A stretch of 64,000 bases of DNA, from positions 62,001 through 126,000 of the forward strand of contig CAZEQJ010000008.1 in assembly GCA_964514385.1 (NCBI GenBank), written 5' to 3'. This document shows, in pieces, positions 15,415 through 23,409 of this stretch. This stretch comes from CAZEQJ01 sp964514385. GTDB lineage: Bacteria > Bacteroidota > Bacteroidia > Cytophagales > Cyclobacteriaceae. The translations under genes were made by a program, and so were the position numbers. How positions within the stretch are numbered: the stretch's first letter is position 1; each line of letters opens with the position of its first letter. The notes below the pieces were generated by a model. It was not told where the DNA came from, made no database searches, and worked only from the letters and a program-made list of their open reading frames with translations.

Positions 15415-17367
15415 ATGCAAGAGAAAAGTATGAGCAAGCCCGGCAGCTACTCAGCCGGTAACATTCAGGTACTTGAAGGGCTGGAAGCGGTGCGAAAACG
15501 CCCGGCAATGTATATCGGTGATATCGGGGTCAAAGGACTTCATCATATGATATGGGAAGTGGTAGACAACTCCATTGATGAAGCCATGGCAGGATATGCC
15601 GAGAATATCGAAGTGATTATTCATAAAGATAATTCTGTTACTGTAATTGACGACGGTCGGGGCATACCGGTAGACATTCACCCAAAAGAAAAAAAATCTG
15701 CTCTTGAGGTAGTGATGACCGTGTTGCACGCTGGAGGTAAATTCGATAAAGATACCTACAAAGTGTCCGGAGGTTTGCATGGTGTCGGTGTTTCATGCGT
15801 CAATGCACTGTCAAAAGAGCTGAAAGCCACCGTGCACCGGGATGGGAAGATATATGAGCAAGTTTACAATCAGGGTATTCCTCAGCAGGAGGTAAAGGAA
15901 ATCGGTAAAACGGACATAACAGGTACCCATATACATTTCACTCCAGATGATACGATTTTTCATGTTTCAGAATACAATTTTGAAACCGTAGCTACGCGAT
16001 GTCGGGAGCTTGCTTACCTGAATGCGGGCATTCGCATTAACCTGACTGACGAACGTATCGAGGAAAACGGTGAGTTTAAAAAAGTTTCTTTTTTCTCTGA
16101 AGGTGGATTACGTGAATTTGTAGAATACCTGGATGCCAGCAGAGAAAAACTCATACCCGGACCAATTTACATTGACAAAGAGGGAGATATGCCTATACAG
16201 GTTGCCATCTCCTACAATACCAGCTTTACTGAAAATGTAGTTTCCTATGTAAATAATATCAACACTATCGAAGGGGGAACGCATGTGGCTGGATTTAGGC
16301 GGGCGCTTACCCGTACACTCAAATCCTACGCCGATCGCTCAGGTATGCTGGACAAGGTGAAGATCGAGGTAGCCGGTGATGACTTTCGGGAAGGTCTTAC
16401 AGCTATTATTTCCGTAAAGGTGGCTGAGCCACAGTTTGAAGGGCAGACCAAAACCAAGCTGGGTAACAGTGATGTGATGGGATCTGTCGATACAGCTGTA
16501 GGGGAGATGCTCTACGAGTATCTGGAAGAAAACCCAAAAGAGGCTAAAGCAATTATTTCCAAAGTAATACTTGCCGCACAGGCAAGGCATGCGGCCCGGA
16601 AGGCACGCGAGATGGTACAACGGAAGAATGTACTTTCAGGTACAGGTCTGCCGGGTAAGCTGGCGGACTGCTCTGATAAAGACCCTGCTGTATGTGAGCT
16701 CTATCTGGTTGAGGGAGATTCGGCTGGTGGGTCAGCCAAACAAGGTCGAGACCGAAAGTTTCAGGCGATTTTGCCACTCCGGGGTAAGATACTGAACGTG
16801 GAAAAGGCTCAGGAGCATAAAATTTATGACAATGAGGAAATTAAAAATATCATCACTGCATTGGGCATTTCGTTTGGTAACGAAGAGGACAGCAAAGCGC
16901 TGAACCTGGCAAAATTGCGGTACCATAAGATCATCATTATGACCGACGCAGATGTTGATGGTAGTCACATCCGGACACTTATACTGACCTTCTTTTATCG
17001 CTATATGCGTGAATTGATTGAAAAAGGATATCTCTACATTGCCCTGCCACCGCTTTATCTCATTAAAAAAGGCAAAACAGAACGGTATTGCTGGACAGAA
17101 GCAGAGCGGGTGAGAATTATAAAAGAGATCGCACCTGATGGTAAGGAAGACTCCGTGCACGTGCAGCGTTACAAAGGCCTCGGTGAGATGAACCCAGAGC
17201 AGCTATGGTCTACAACCATGAATCCGGAAAATCGTAGTTTGAAGCAGGTTACCATCGAATCTGCTGCTGAAACCGATCATCTGTTTTCCATGTTAATGGG
17301 TGATGAGGTAGGACCGAGGAGAGAGTTTATCGAGCAAAATGCACGGTATGCGAAAGTGGATGTTTAA
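15415..17367 (+). CDS. gyrB: DNA gyrase subunit B
   Basis: This ATPase subunit of gyrase introduces negative supercoils with GyrA. The GHKL ATPase motifs are EVVDNSIDEAMAG, VIDDGRGIPVD and GGLHGVGVSCVNALS. The TOPRIM motifs are LVEGDSAGGSAKQGRDR and MTDADVDGSHIRTLILTFF, and the tail is YKGLGEMNPEQLW. The 650 residues are normal for Bacteroidota GyrB without the enterobacterial insert. The alternative start at 15430 (MSKPGSYSAG) would be used if transcription began from the second -7 box. An intrinsic terminator follows. Confidence 0.98.
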   Translation: MQEKSMSKPGSYSAGNIQVLEGLEAVRKRPAMYIGDIGVKGLHHMIWEVVDNSIDEAMAGYAENIEVIIHKDNSVTVIDDGRGIPVDIHPKEKKSALEVVMTVLHAGGKFDKDTYKVSGGLHGVGVSCVNALSKELKATVHRDGKIYEQVYNQGIPQQEVKEIGKTDITGTHIHFTPDDTIFHVSEYNFETVATRCRELAYLNAGIRINLTDERIEENGEFKKVSFFSEGGLREFVEYLDASREKLIPGPIYIDKEGDMPIQVAISYNTSFTENVVSYVNNINTIEGGTHVAGFRRALTRTLKSYADRSGMLDKVKIEVAGDDFREGLTAIISVKVAEPQFEGQTKTKLGNSDVMGSVDTAVGEMLYEYLEENPKEAKAIISKVILAAQARHAARKAREMVQRKNVLSGTGLPGKLADCSDKDPAVCELYLVEGDSAGGSAKQGRDRKFQAILPLRGKILNVEKAQEHKIYDNEEIKNIITALGISFGNEEDSKALNLAKLRYHKIIIMTDADVDGSHIRTLILTFFYRYMRELIEKGYLYIALPPLYLIKKGKTERYCWTEAERVRIIKEIAPDGKEDSVHVQRYKGLGEMNPEQLWSTTMNPENRSLKQVTIESAAETDHLFSMLMGDEVGPRREFIEQNARYAKVDV

Positions 17368-17395
17368 ATAATTTAACACGAACTTATTCTTGGAG

Positions 17396-17424
17396 AAGGT
17401 CTTGCATGAGCAGACCTTTTTTAT
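17396..17424 (+). terminator. Intrinsic terminator of gyrB
   Basis: AAGGTCT (17396-17402) pairs with AGACCTT (17412-17418), with an inner GC/GC step around ATGA, followed by T-rich sequence. It separates gyrB from ppk1. Confidence 0.8.
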
Positions 17425-17433
17425 TTTTAAGAT

Positions 17434-19551
17434 ATGGAACAAACGACCGACAAGTTTTCAACACTTATTCATGAAAGTCCTTTTATTTCGAGGGACCTGA
17501 GCTGGATTAAATTCAATTACCGTGTGCTCGATCAGGCGCGTCATATCGATCGTACCATATTTGACCGGTTTAAATTCCTCGCCATTACTGCGAGTAACCT
17601 CGACGAATACTTTATGATCCGGGTAGGTAGTCTGTACAGTTACCTCGACTATGGTAAGGAGCGCGTCGATTATTCAGGTCTTCGTGAAAAGCCTTTCAAG
17701 CGTAAGCTCTATCAGGAGGCACATCAGTTTGCTGATGACCAGCACCAGCTTTTTTGTAAGAAACTGCGCCCGCTCTTTGAGGAACAAGCGACACTCGTTT
17801 CGGACATTAACCAGCTTAATGAGGACGAAATTGTTAATGTCAACGAGTATTTTCATCGGACGGTTTTCCCGATGCTCACGCCCATGGTATATGATTCCTA
17901 CCACACGTTCCCCATTCTGATGAATAAAATCCTCATTTTTGGCGTGGTCACTAAGGGGTATGATAAGAAAGATAAACAAAAGCTCACCTTTGTGCAGATA
18001 CCTCAAAACCTGCCACGTTTTTACGAAATTGAACGGGAAGACAGGTTGCTTTTTGTACCGATCGAGATCATCATCAGAAATAACATCGAGATTTTATTTC
18101 GCAACATAAATATTCAGTCCGTCAACCTGTTTCGAATCACCAGAAACGGCGATTTTACGCTTGAAGAGAGTGATGACATCGACTCCAGTTTCCTAGAAGA
18201 AATCAAGCGGAAGGTAAAGTCAAGGCGTACCGGCAGGGTAGTGCGACTGGAAGTAGAGGAAGGCTGCGACCCATGGATGATCAGGCTGCTGACCAAAAAA
18301 TACGATATTGAGGAGGAAAACCTGTTTTACACACCTCATAATTGTATACTGGATTATACCAGTCTTTTTCAACTCATCAATCACGAAGATTTCCGGGGCA
18401 GGGGTTTCAGGCCTCCTGCACAAAAACTACCACTTACGTATCCTGAATTTGGGCAGGAAGATATTTTTGAAGTGCTAAAGTCAAAGGATATCCTGTTGCA
18501 CCATCCCTATAACAGCATGGACCCTGTGATCGAACTGCTGGAAAAGGCGGCAGTGGATGATCAGGTATTGTCCATAAAAATGACCATTTACCGGCTGGCC
18601 AAAGATTCACGGGTGGTGAATGCCTTACAGAAAGCCGCTGAGAATGGAAAACACGTATCGGTACTTTTCGAACTGAAAGCACGCTTTGATGAAGAAAATA
18701 ACATCAAGGAGGCAAAAAAACTTCATGAGGCCGGTTGTTTTGTGATCTACGGTTTCAGTAACCTCAAAACACACACCAAACTGGCGCTTATTGTAAGAAA
18801 GGAGGGTGACAGCGTAACCCGGTATGTACATATGTCATCCGGTAATTATAATGAAAGCACCGCAAAGCTATACACCGACCTTGGATTGCTGAGCAGCCGG
18901 GAGGAGTATGCACGAGATGTTTCTGACTTTTTCAATGTGATCACCGGACATAGCCTGCCAACCAATTATAAATACCTGATTACTTCACCACATAATATGC
19001 GCTCGCAGCTTATCGAAAAGATAAACCGTGAAGCTGAAAATGCAAGAAATGGAAAAAGGGGCCGCATTATTATTAAAGTTAATTCCCTGCAGGATAAAAA
19101 GTCGATCGAAGCGCTGTATGAAGCTTCGAGGGCAGGTGTATCCATTGACCTGATTGTGCGGGGTGTTTGTTGTCTGCGACCCGGAAGGCAGGGGCTGAGT
19201 GAAAATATTCGGGTGATATCCATTGTTGGTGATTTTCTTGAACATAGCCGGATCTACTATTTCTATAATGACGGAGCTCCTGAAGTGTATTCCGGAAGTG
19301 CAGATATGATGGTACGTAGCTTTGAGAGGCGTATGGAATCGCTGTTTATGGTAACGGATGACTTTGTGCGCAAACAGGTACTAAACATTCTTCGCTTCAA
19401 TCTGATGGATAATGTAAATGCCTATGAAATGGAGGAAGATGGCAGCTACATGGTCAGGGTTATGGATGGGAAGCCCCTGTTTAATATCCATAAGAAGTTT
19501 TTCGGCCTTACACAGGAAGAAATCGCCAATCTTGATATCGACAAATTATGA
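17434..19551 (+). CDS. ppk1: Polyphosphate kinase 1
   Basis: PPK1 reversibly makes polyphosphate from ATP. The 705 residues show the N-terminal ISRDLSWIKFNYRVL and SNLDEYFMIRVG, the middle HHPYNSMDPVIE, the autophosphorylated-His segment RYVHMSSGNYNESTAKLYTD, and the second conserved His in FLEHSRIYYF. The VRGVCCLRPG loop belongs to the second phospholipase D-like domain. Length and motif order are complete. The gene converges with and overlaps the MBL-fold gene by six bases. Confidence 0.96.
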   Translation: MEQTTDKFSTLIHESPFISRDLSWIKFNYRVLDQARHIDRTIFDRFKFLAITASNLDEYFMIRVGSLYSYLDYGKERVDYSGLREKPFKRKLYQEAHQFADDQHQLFCKKLRPLFEEQATLVSDINQLNEDEIVNVNEYFHRTVFPMLTPMVYDSYHTFPILMNKILIFGVVTKGYDKKDKQKLTFVQIPQNLPRFYEIEREDRLLFVPIEIIIRNNIEILFRNINIQSVNLFRITRNGDFTLEESDDIDSSFLEEIKRKVKSRRTGRVVRLEVEEGCDPWMIRLLTKKYDIEEENLFYTPHNCILDYTSLFQLINHEDFRGRGFRPPAQKLPLTYPEFGQEDIFEVLKSKDILLHHPYNSMDPVIELLEKAAVDDQVLSIKMTIYRLAKDSRVVNALQKAAENGKHVSVLFELKARFDEENNIKEAKKLHEAGCFVIYGFSNLKTHTKLALIVRKEGDSVTRYVHMSSGNYNESTAKLYTDLGLLSSREEYARDVSDFFNVITGHSLPTNYKYLITSPHNMRSQLIEKINREAENARNGKRGRIIIKVNSLQDKKSIEALYEASRAGVSIDLIVRGVCCLRPGRQGLSENIRVISIVGDFLEHSRIYYFYNDGAPEVYSGSADMMVRSFERRMESLFMVTDDFVRKQVLNILRFNLMDNVNAYEMEEDGSYMVRVMDGKPLFNIHKKFFGLTQEEIANLDIDKL

Positions 19552-20571
19552 TTGAGGGTCATCATTGGTGCCATTGAGCTCTGATAGCTCACCAATAAAA
19601 TCTGTTTCAACCTCCATCGCCTCGATACCGGTTTCGTTCAGATACCTGCTGAACGCCGCAGTATAGCCGTGCGTTACAAATACTTTTGAGGCTTCGGTAG
19701 CCTTGATCGCTTTGAGAAGTCCGTCCCAGTCAGCATGATCAGAAAGTACAAAGCCCCTGTCTGCAGCACGACGGCGACGCGCCCCCCGGATGTTCATCCA
19801 TCCTGAAGCCATGCCAGTCGCATAGGGTGAAAACCTACGCATCCATGGTGTGCCAAATGCAGAAGGGGGCGCAATGATCATTTGCCCTTCCGTTTCCTTT
19901 TTGGTCGTCTCGCGGCTTACCTGTTGATACGGCTTCAGGGACACACCATCCGATTCCAGGGCCATATTGGAATTATAAATGGCCCCATGAACAAATACTT
20001 TCCCAATATCCATGTTCAGCCCGTTGAGCAGACGCTGAGCCTTACCAAGCGAGTACCCAAACAGGATGGAGGTACGTCCCTCGGCTTTATTTTTATACCA
20101 CCATTGATTTATCTCTTCAAAGATGGTCTCCTGACTTTCCCAACTGTATACGGGCAAACCGAAAGTGGATTCTGTGACGAAAACATCACATTTAACAGGC
20201 TCAAATGGTGTCGAAAACCCATCGTCTTCAATCTTGTAATCACCTGAGATCACCCATATTTCTTTGTTGTTTTCAATTTTTATCTGGGCAGAACCCGGGA
20301 TATGGCCGGCAGGGTGAAACGAGAATGAGACACCGTTTATTGTGATCTTTTGCCCGTAATCGACTGTTTGTAAGTTGATTTCATTTCCCAGACGATAGCG
20401 GAGGATGGATTGACTTTGATGGTGAGCAAGATAATGGCTGTGGCCCCATCGGGCATGATCGGCATGGCCATGAGTGATGAGGGCCTTTTTTACCGGTTTC
20501 CAGGGATCAATGTAGACATCGGCCTCCGGTACATAAATCCCGCTCTGTGTAAACCGGACAGGAGAATCAAT
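19546..20571 (-). CDS. MBL-fold exonuclease (DNA-ligase-associated type) with apparent ATT start
   Basis: The open frame holds a full metallo-beta-lactamase fold. IDPWKPVKKALITHGHADHA contains the H-x-H-x-D-H metal site (about residues 34-39). FHPAGHIPGSAQI, VISGDYK, VFVTESTFGLP and VLSDHADWDGLLKAI follow. This order matches the family named ligase-associated DNA exonuclease. No ATG, GTG or TTG lies before the metal site. A GTG at 20253 would delete it. The ATT at 20569-20571 gives IDSPVRFTQSGIYVP, the expected N-terminus, and overlaps the upstream stop as ATTGA. No ligase gene is in the window. The function call is firm for the fold and weaker for the DNA substrate. Confidence 0.82.
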   Translation of the reverse strand: MDSPVRFTQSGIYVPEADVYIDPWKPVKKALITHGHADHARWGHSHYLAHHQSQSILRYRLGNEINLQTVDYGQKITINGVSFSFHPAGHIPGSAQIKIENNKEIWVISGDYKIEDDGFSTPFEPVKCDVFVTESTFGLPVYSWESQETIFEEINQWWYKNKAEGRTSILFGYSLGKAQRLLNGLNMDIGKVFVHGAIYNSNMALESDGVSLKPYQQVSRETTKKETEGQMIIAPPSAFGTPWMRRFSPYATGMASGWMNIRGARRRRAADRGFVLSDHADWDGLLKAIKATEASKVFVTHGYTAAFSRYLNETGIEAMEVETDFIGELSELNGTNDDPQS

Positions 20572-20821
20572 GATAGCTTTTATTATTGGTGGATTGAATG
20601 CCCTTATCTATCTTATCGATGTCTTTTTCCAGTTTGGAGGCGTAGTCTAAAGAATTTTTAAGCATTTCACGCTGGGAGGTAAGCTGTTCACGAAGAAACT
20701 CAAGTTCCTCTGTCAGCTCATTAATTCTGCCCTGATACTCTTCCTTCAACCTTTGCTTTTCGAGCTTGGCTTTTCTGAGCTCTTCCTTAAATATCAGATA
20801 TGCTTCCGGCGGCGTTTTCAT
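20567..20821 (-). CDS. Short coiled-coil protein, tandem paralogue A
   Basis: The 84 residues are nearly all heptad-type helix rich in Glu, Lys and Leu (LRKAKLEKQRLKEEYQGRI, LREQLTSQREMLKNSLDYAS). The second half resembles the neighbouring small protein at 20868-21074: both have an L-(R/K)-E-x-L-x-S-Q-x-x-M core followed by Y-x-x-(K/R)-L-E-x-(D/E)-I. It shows no known domain. Its stop overlaps the start of the MBL exonuclease gene, which suggests coupled translation. Confidence 0.75.
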   Translation of the reverse strand: MKTPPEAYLIFKEELRKAKLEKQRLKEEYQGRINELTEELEFLREQLTSQREMLKNSLDYASKLEKDIDKIDKGIQSTNNKSYH

Positions 20822-20867
20822 TAAATACTAAACAGCTTTGTTCAATCAAATTGTTTAACAAGTAGTA

Positions 20868-21074
20868 TTAGAATTGACGTAGTTTGTTGATTTCAACCTC
20901 CAAACGGTCAATATAATCATCCACATTATCGATCATCCCTTCCTGTGACATAAGCATCTCCTTGAGATATCTGATGTCTTGCTTCAATGTATCAATTCGT
21001 GCAATGAAGCTTTCACGAAGGTTTTGGATATCCTTTCTCTCTGCGTCCAGTTCTTTCTTAACTTCCTGTATCAT
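20868..21074 (-). CDS. Short coiled-coil protein, tandem paralogue B
   Basis: The 68 residues form one long predicted helix (EVKKELDAERKDIQNLRES, LKEMLMSQEGMIDNVDDYID). It shares its core with paralogue A, so the two probably arose by tandem duplication. It starts three bases after the STAS-like gene ends, so it belongs to the same minus-strand operon. It may self-associate. Function is unknown. Confidence 0.72.
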   Translation of the reverse strand: MIQEVKKELDAERKDIQNLRESFIARIDTLKQDIRYLKEMLMSQEGMIDNVDDYIDRLEVEINKLRQF

Positions 21075-21077
21075 AGG

Positions 21078-21506
21078 TCAGTTTTCAATGGCATCATCCA
21101 GGTTACCGGCATAGATTATTTCCATGCTATGTGCCTTAATGGATGGGTTTTCGGACAAAATTTTATTTCTGCCAATTTCCACACTTTTTCTGAAAATCTC
21201 ATCGTCGGGAAGTATTTTACGATGTTTTTTAAGGCCATGGGCATACATGCGATCCTTCCAGTCAATAAAATACCATTCCATTGATGGCTGATGAAATACC
21301 CGGAGCGCACGCTTATCGAAAATAAGCTTTTCTATTGCCTGTCCCTGAATAAGATTTTCGGCTTCGTTAAATATTATTTTAAACTCCTCAATGGGAATAT
21401 AATCAGCCGTCGCAGTGATAACGGCAATATTTTTATCTTCAATATACCCTGTTTCAGCATGTTTGTATTTTTTATACAGGGTAATTTTCGCTTTTGTAGT
21501 TTCCAT
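21078..21506 (-). CDS. SpoIIAA/STAS-like protein of unknown function
   Basis: The 142 residues alternate beta strands and helices as in the SpoIIAA-like fold: NIAVITATADYIPIEEFKII, EKLIFDKRALRVFHQPSMEW, then YFIDWKDRMYAHGLKKHRKI. I know this type only as a conserved hypothetical in Cytophagales. A second, distantly similar protein is encoded at 55539-55934. It lies between the pterin genes and the coiled-coil pair on the same strand. Confidence 0.68.
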   Translation of the reverse strand: METTKAKITLYKKYKHAETGYIEDKNIAVITATADYIPIEEFKIIFNEAENLIQGQAIEKLIFDKRALRVFHQPSMEWYFIDWKDRMYAHGLKKHRKILPDDEIFRKSVEIGRNKILSENPSIKAHSMEIIYAGNLDDAIEN

Positions 21507-21555
21507 CAGGTCAGTTAATCTAAGTTTCTAAATAGATTCACCTAATATAACCTTT

Positions 21556-22272
21556 TTAAAGAGGTCTTGTTCCGGAAATTCCACCATCCAGCTGAATTAC
21601 CTGACCGGTTACCCATCGGCTTTGCTCACTAAGCAAAAATGTCGCCATCGATGATATATCCTCAGCTGCACCATAAAATCCCAGCGGATGTCTTTTTTCA
21701 GAGGATGCCTTTTTCTCATCTGTATTTAGCAGATTGCCGGCCAATGGCGTATCCGTAAGTGATGGGGCAATGACATTCACCCTGATTTTCTTGGAGGCCC
21801 ATTCTGCTGCCAGGGAGCGAGCAAGACCCTCAACAGCCGCTTTGGCAGCGGCTATACTTGCGTGAAAATTGATGCCTACCTTTACCGCAACAGTGCTGAA
21901 CAGCACCACCGAAGCATTTTCTGATTTTCGAAGTGACTTCATTGATGCCTGAAGTGTTTTTACAGCACCCATAAAATTGATTTCCCAATCCTTGCGGTAA
22001 TCATCTGGCTTCAACGCCTGAAATGGCTTAAGATTGATCGTTCCTGGGCAATACACAACTCCTTCCAAAGTATCGGGCAAACCCTCAAGAGGTTCATCAG
22101 TGGTTACATCCCATGCCTGGAAATTGGTATTCAGTTTTTTAAGTTCGTCGCTTTCATGACGTGAAGCAGTGTAAAGCTCGGCGCCATGGTTGGCTAATGT
22201 TTTGGCTAAAGCCAGTCCTATGCCGCTACTTGCACCAACTATTAAAATTTTCTTTGATTTTAAATCATCCAT
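21556..22272 (-). CDS. SDR-family oxidoreductase lacking the catalytic Tyr
   Basis: The 238-residue classical short-chain dehydrogenase has the nucleotide loop GASSGIGLALAKTL, the active-site Ser region VVLFSTVAV and the C-terminal VTGQVIQLDGGISG. Where the family has Y-x-x-x-K, it reads I-A-A-A-K (residues 140-144), so the catalytic Tyr is Ile. It overlaps folE by 8 bases and follows PTPS, the order of tetrahydrobiopterin synthesis, so a sepiapterin-reductase-like role is possible. The missing Tyr argues for altered chemistry or a different role. Confidence 0.85.
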   Translation of the reverse strand: MDDLKSKKILIVGASSGIGLALAKTLANHGAELYTASRHESDELKKLNTNFQAWDVTTDEPLEGLPDTLEGVVYCPGTINLKPFQALKPDDYRKDWEINFMGAVKTLQASMKSLRKSENASVVLFSTVAVKVGINFHASIAAAKAAVEGLARSLAAEWASKKIRVNVIAPSLTDTPLAGNLLNTDEKKASSEKRHPLGFYGAAEDISSMATFLLSEQSRWVTGQVIQLDGGISGTRPL

Positions 22273-22969
22273 GTTCTTTGCTGTTCACGAGTTCAATAAA
22301 TTCATTTCTGTATTTATCATCCCGGAATTTGCCGCTAAAATGGGTAGTAATTGTACTGCTGTTGATATCTTCAATGCCACGTGAAGCCACACATAGGTGC
22401 TTAGCATCCAGCATTACGGCTACGTCGCTTGTATTCAAAGCAGTCTTCAGCTCATTGGCAATTTGTTCTGTGAGCCTTTCCTGTACCTGTGGGCGCTGTG
22501 CGTAGTATTTTACAATACGATTCAGCTTAGATAGCCCGATTACCTTACCTTTTGCAAAATAAGCTACATGAGCTACGCCATAGAAGGGAACAAAATGATG
22601 TTCGCAGTTTGAGAAAAAACTGATATTCCGCTCCAGCAGCATCTCGTTGTAGTCAAACTTATTGTCGAATAGTTTGGCAACAGGCTTATTGTCAGGATTA
22701 AGGCCACTGAATATTTCTTTCACATACATTTTAGCAACCCGATATGGCGTACCCGATAAGCTGTCGTCGCTCAGGTCGAGTCCCAGGGTATCCATTATTT
22801 CGGCAAATTTATCCGCAATAATTTCTATTTTCTCATCATCTGACATTTTAAAAGCGTCAGGCTTCATGGGTGTATCTATAGAAGAAGCTGCATGATCGTC
22901 ACCGATTTCATCTGCAACATCGAGGTTGTTATACAACGGGGTATTCAACAAAGTTCCGTTCTGTTTCAT
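22265..22969 (-). CDS. folE: GTP cyclohydrolase I
   Basis: FolE converts GTP to 7,8-dihydroneopterin triphosphate, the entry to folate and biopterin synthesis. The 234 residues include the zinc-binding SNCEHHFVPFYG, GKVIGLSKLNRIV, RPQVQERLTEQIA, and the second zinc Cys in DAKHLCVASRGIED. The N-terminal 40 residues precede the core as in other Bacteroidota FolE proteins. Its start lies 41 bases inside the PTPS gene, and its end overlaps the SDR gene. Confidence 0.97.
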   Translation of the reverse strand: MKQNGTLLNTPLYNNLDVADEIGDDHAASSIDTPMKPDAFKMSDDEKIEIIADKFAEIMDTLGLDLSDDSLSGTPYRVAKMYVKEIFSGLNPDNKPVAKLFDNKFDYNEMLLERNISFFSNCEHHFVPFYGVAHVAYFAKGKVIGLSKLNRIVKYYAQRPQVQERLTEQIANELKTALNTSDVAVMLDAKHLCVASRGIEDINSSTITTHFSGKFRDDKYRNEFIELVNSKEHG

Positions 22970-23345
22970 AAAGTCTAATTTGTAAATCTAAATGTGGTTC
23001 TATTTGCTCACGCAAAATACGATAAATAACTGTAGCAATATTTTCCGCTGTAGGGTTCAGTTCTTTGAATTCCTCGACATCAAGGTTGAGGTTTTTATGG
23101 TCAAATTTATCTGTGACATGCATTTTTATGATGTCGCTCAGTTTTTTCATGTCATACACATAACCCGTTGACGGATCAGGCTCTCCTATCACTTTAACGA
23201 TGAGTTCATAGTTATGGCCATGCCAATTTGGATTATTACATTTTCCGAATATTTCTTCATTTTTTTCGTCCGACCAGTCCGGATTGTAGAGGCGGTGAGC
23301 CGCGTTAAAATGTTCTTTTCTGTAAACCGCTATTTTATTCATCAT
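22929..23345 (-). CDS. 6-pyruvoyl-tetrahydropterin synthase family protein
   Basis: The 138-residue protein has FNAAHRLYNPDW with the first zinc His, and GKCNNPNWHGHNYELIV with the catalytic Cys and the other two zinc His. The GKCNNPNxHGHNY form is that of animal-type PTPS rather than the shorter CxxxHGH of many QueD proteins. PTPS makes 6-pyruvoyl-tetrahydropterin from the FolE product. Overlap with folE supports a pterin operon. QueD-like activity (queuosine) is the alternative. Confidence 0.9.
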   Translation of the reverse strand: MMNKIAVYRKEHFNAAHRLYNPDWSDEKNEEIFGKCNNPNWHGHNYELIVKVIGEPDPSTGYVYDMKKLSDIIKMHVTDKFDHKNLNLDVEEFKELNPTAENIATVIYRILREQIEPHLDLQIRLYETERNFVEYPVV

Positions 23346-23409
23346 TTCTAATAACCTATGCTTAAACTTTATGTTTAATAAATTGTGATAAAACGTTAAA
23401 CAAAAACCA

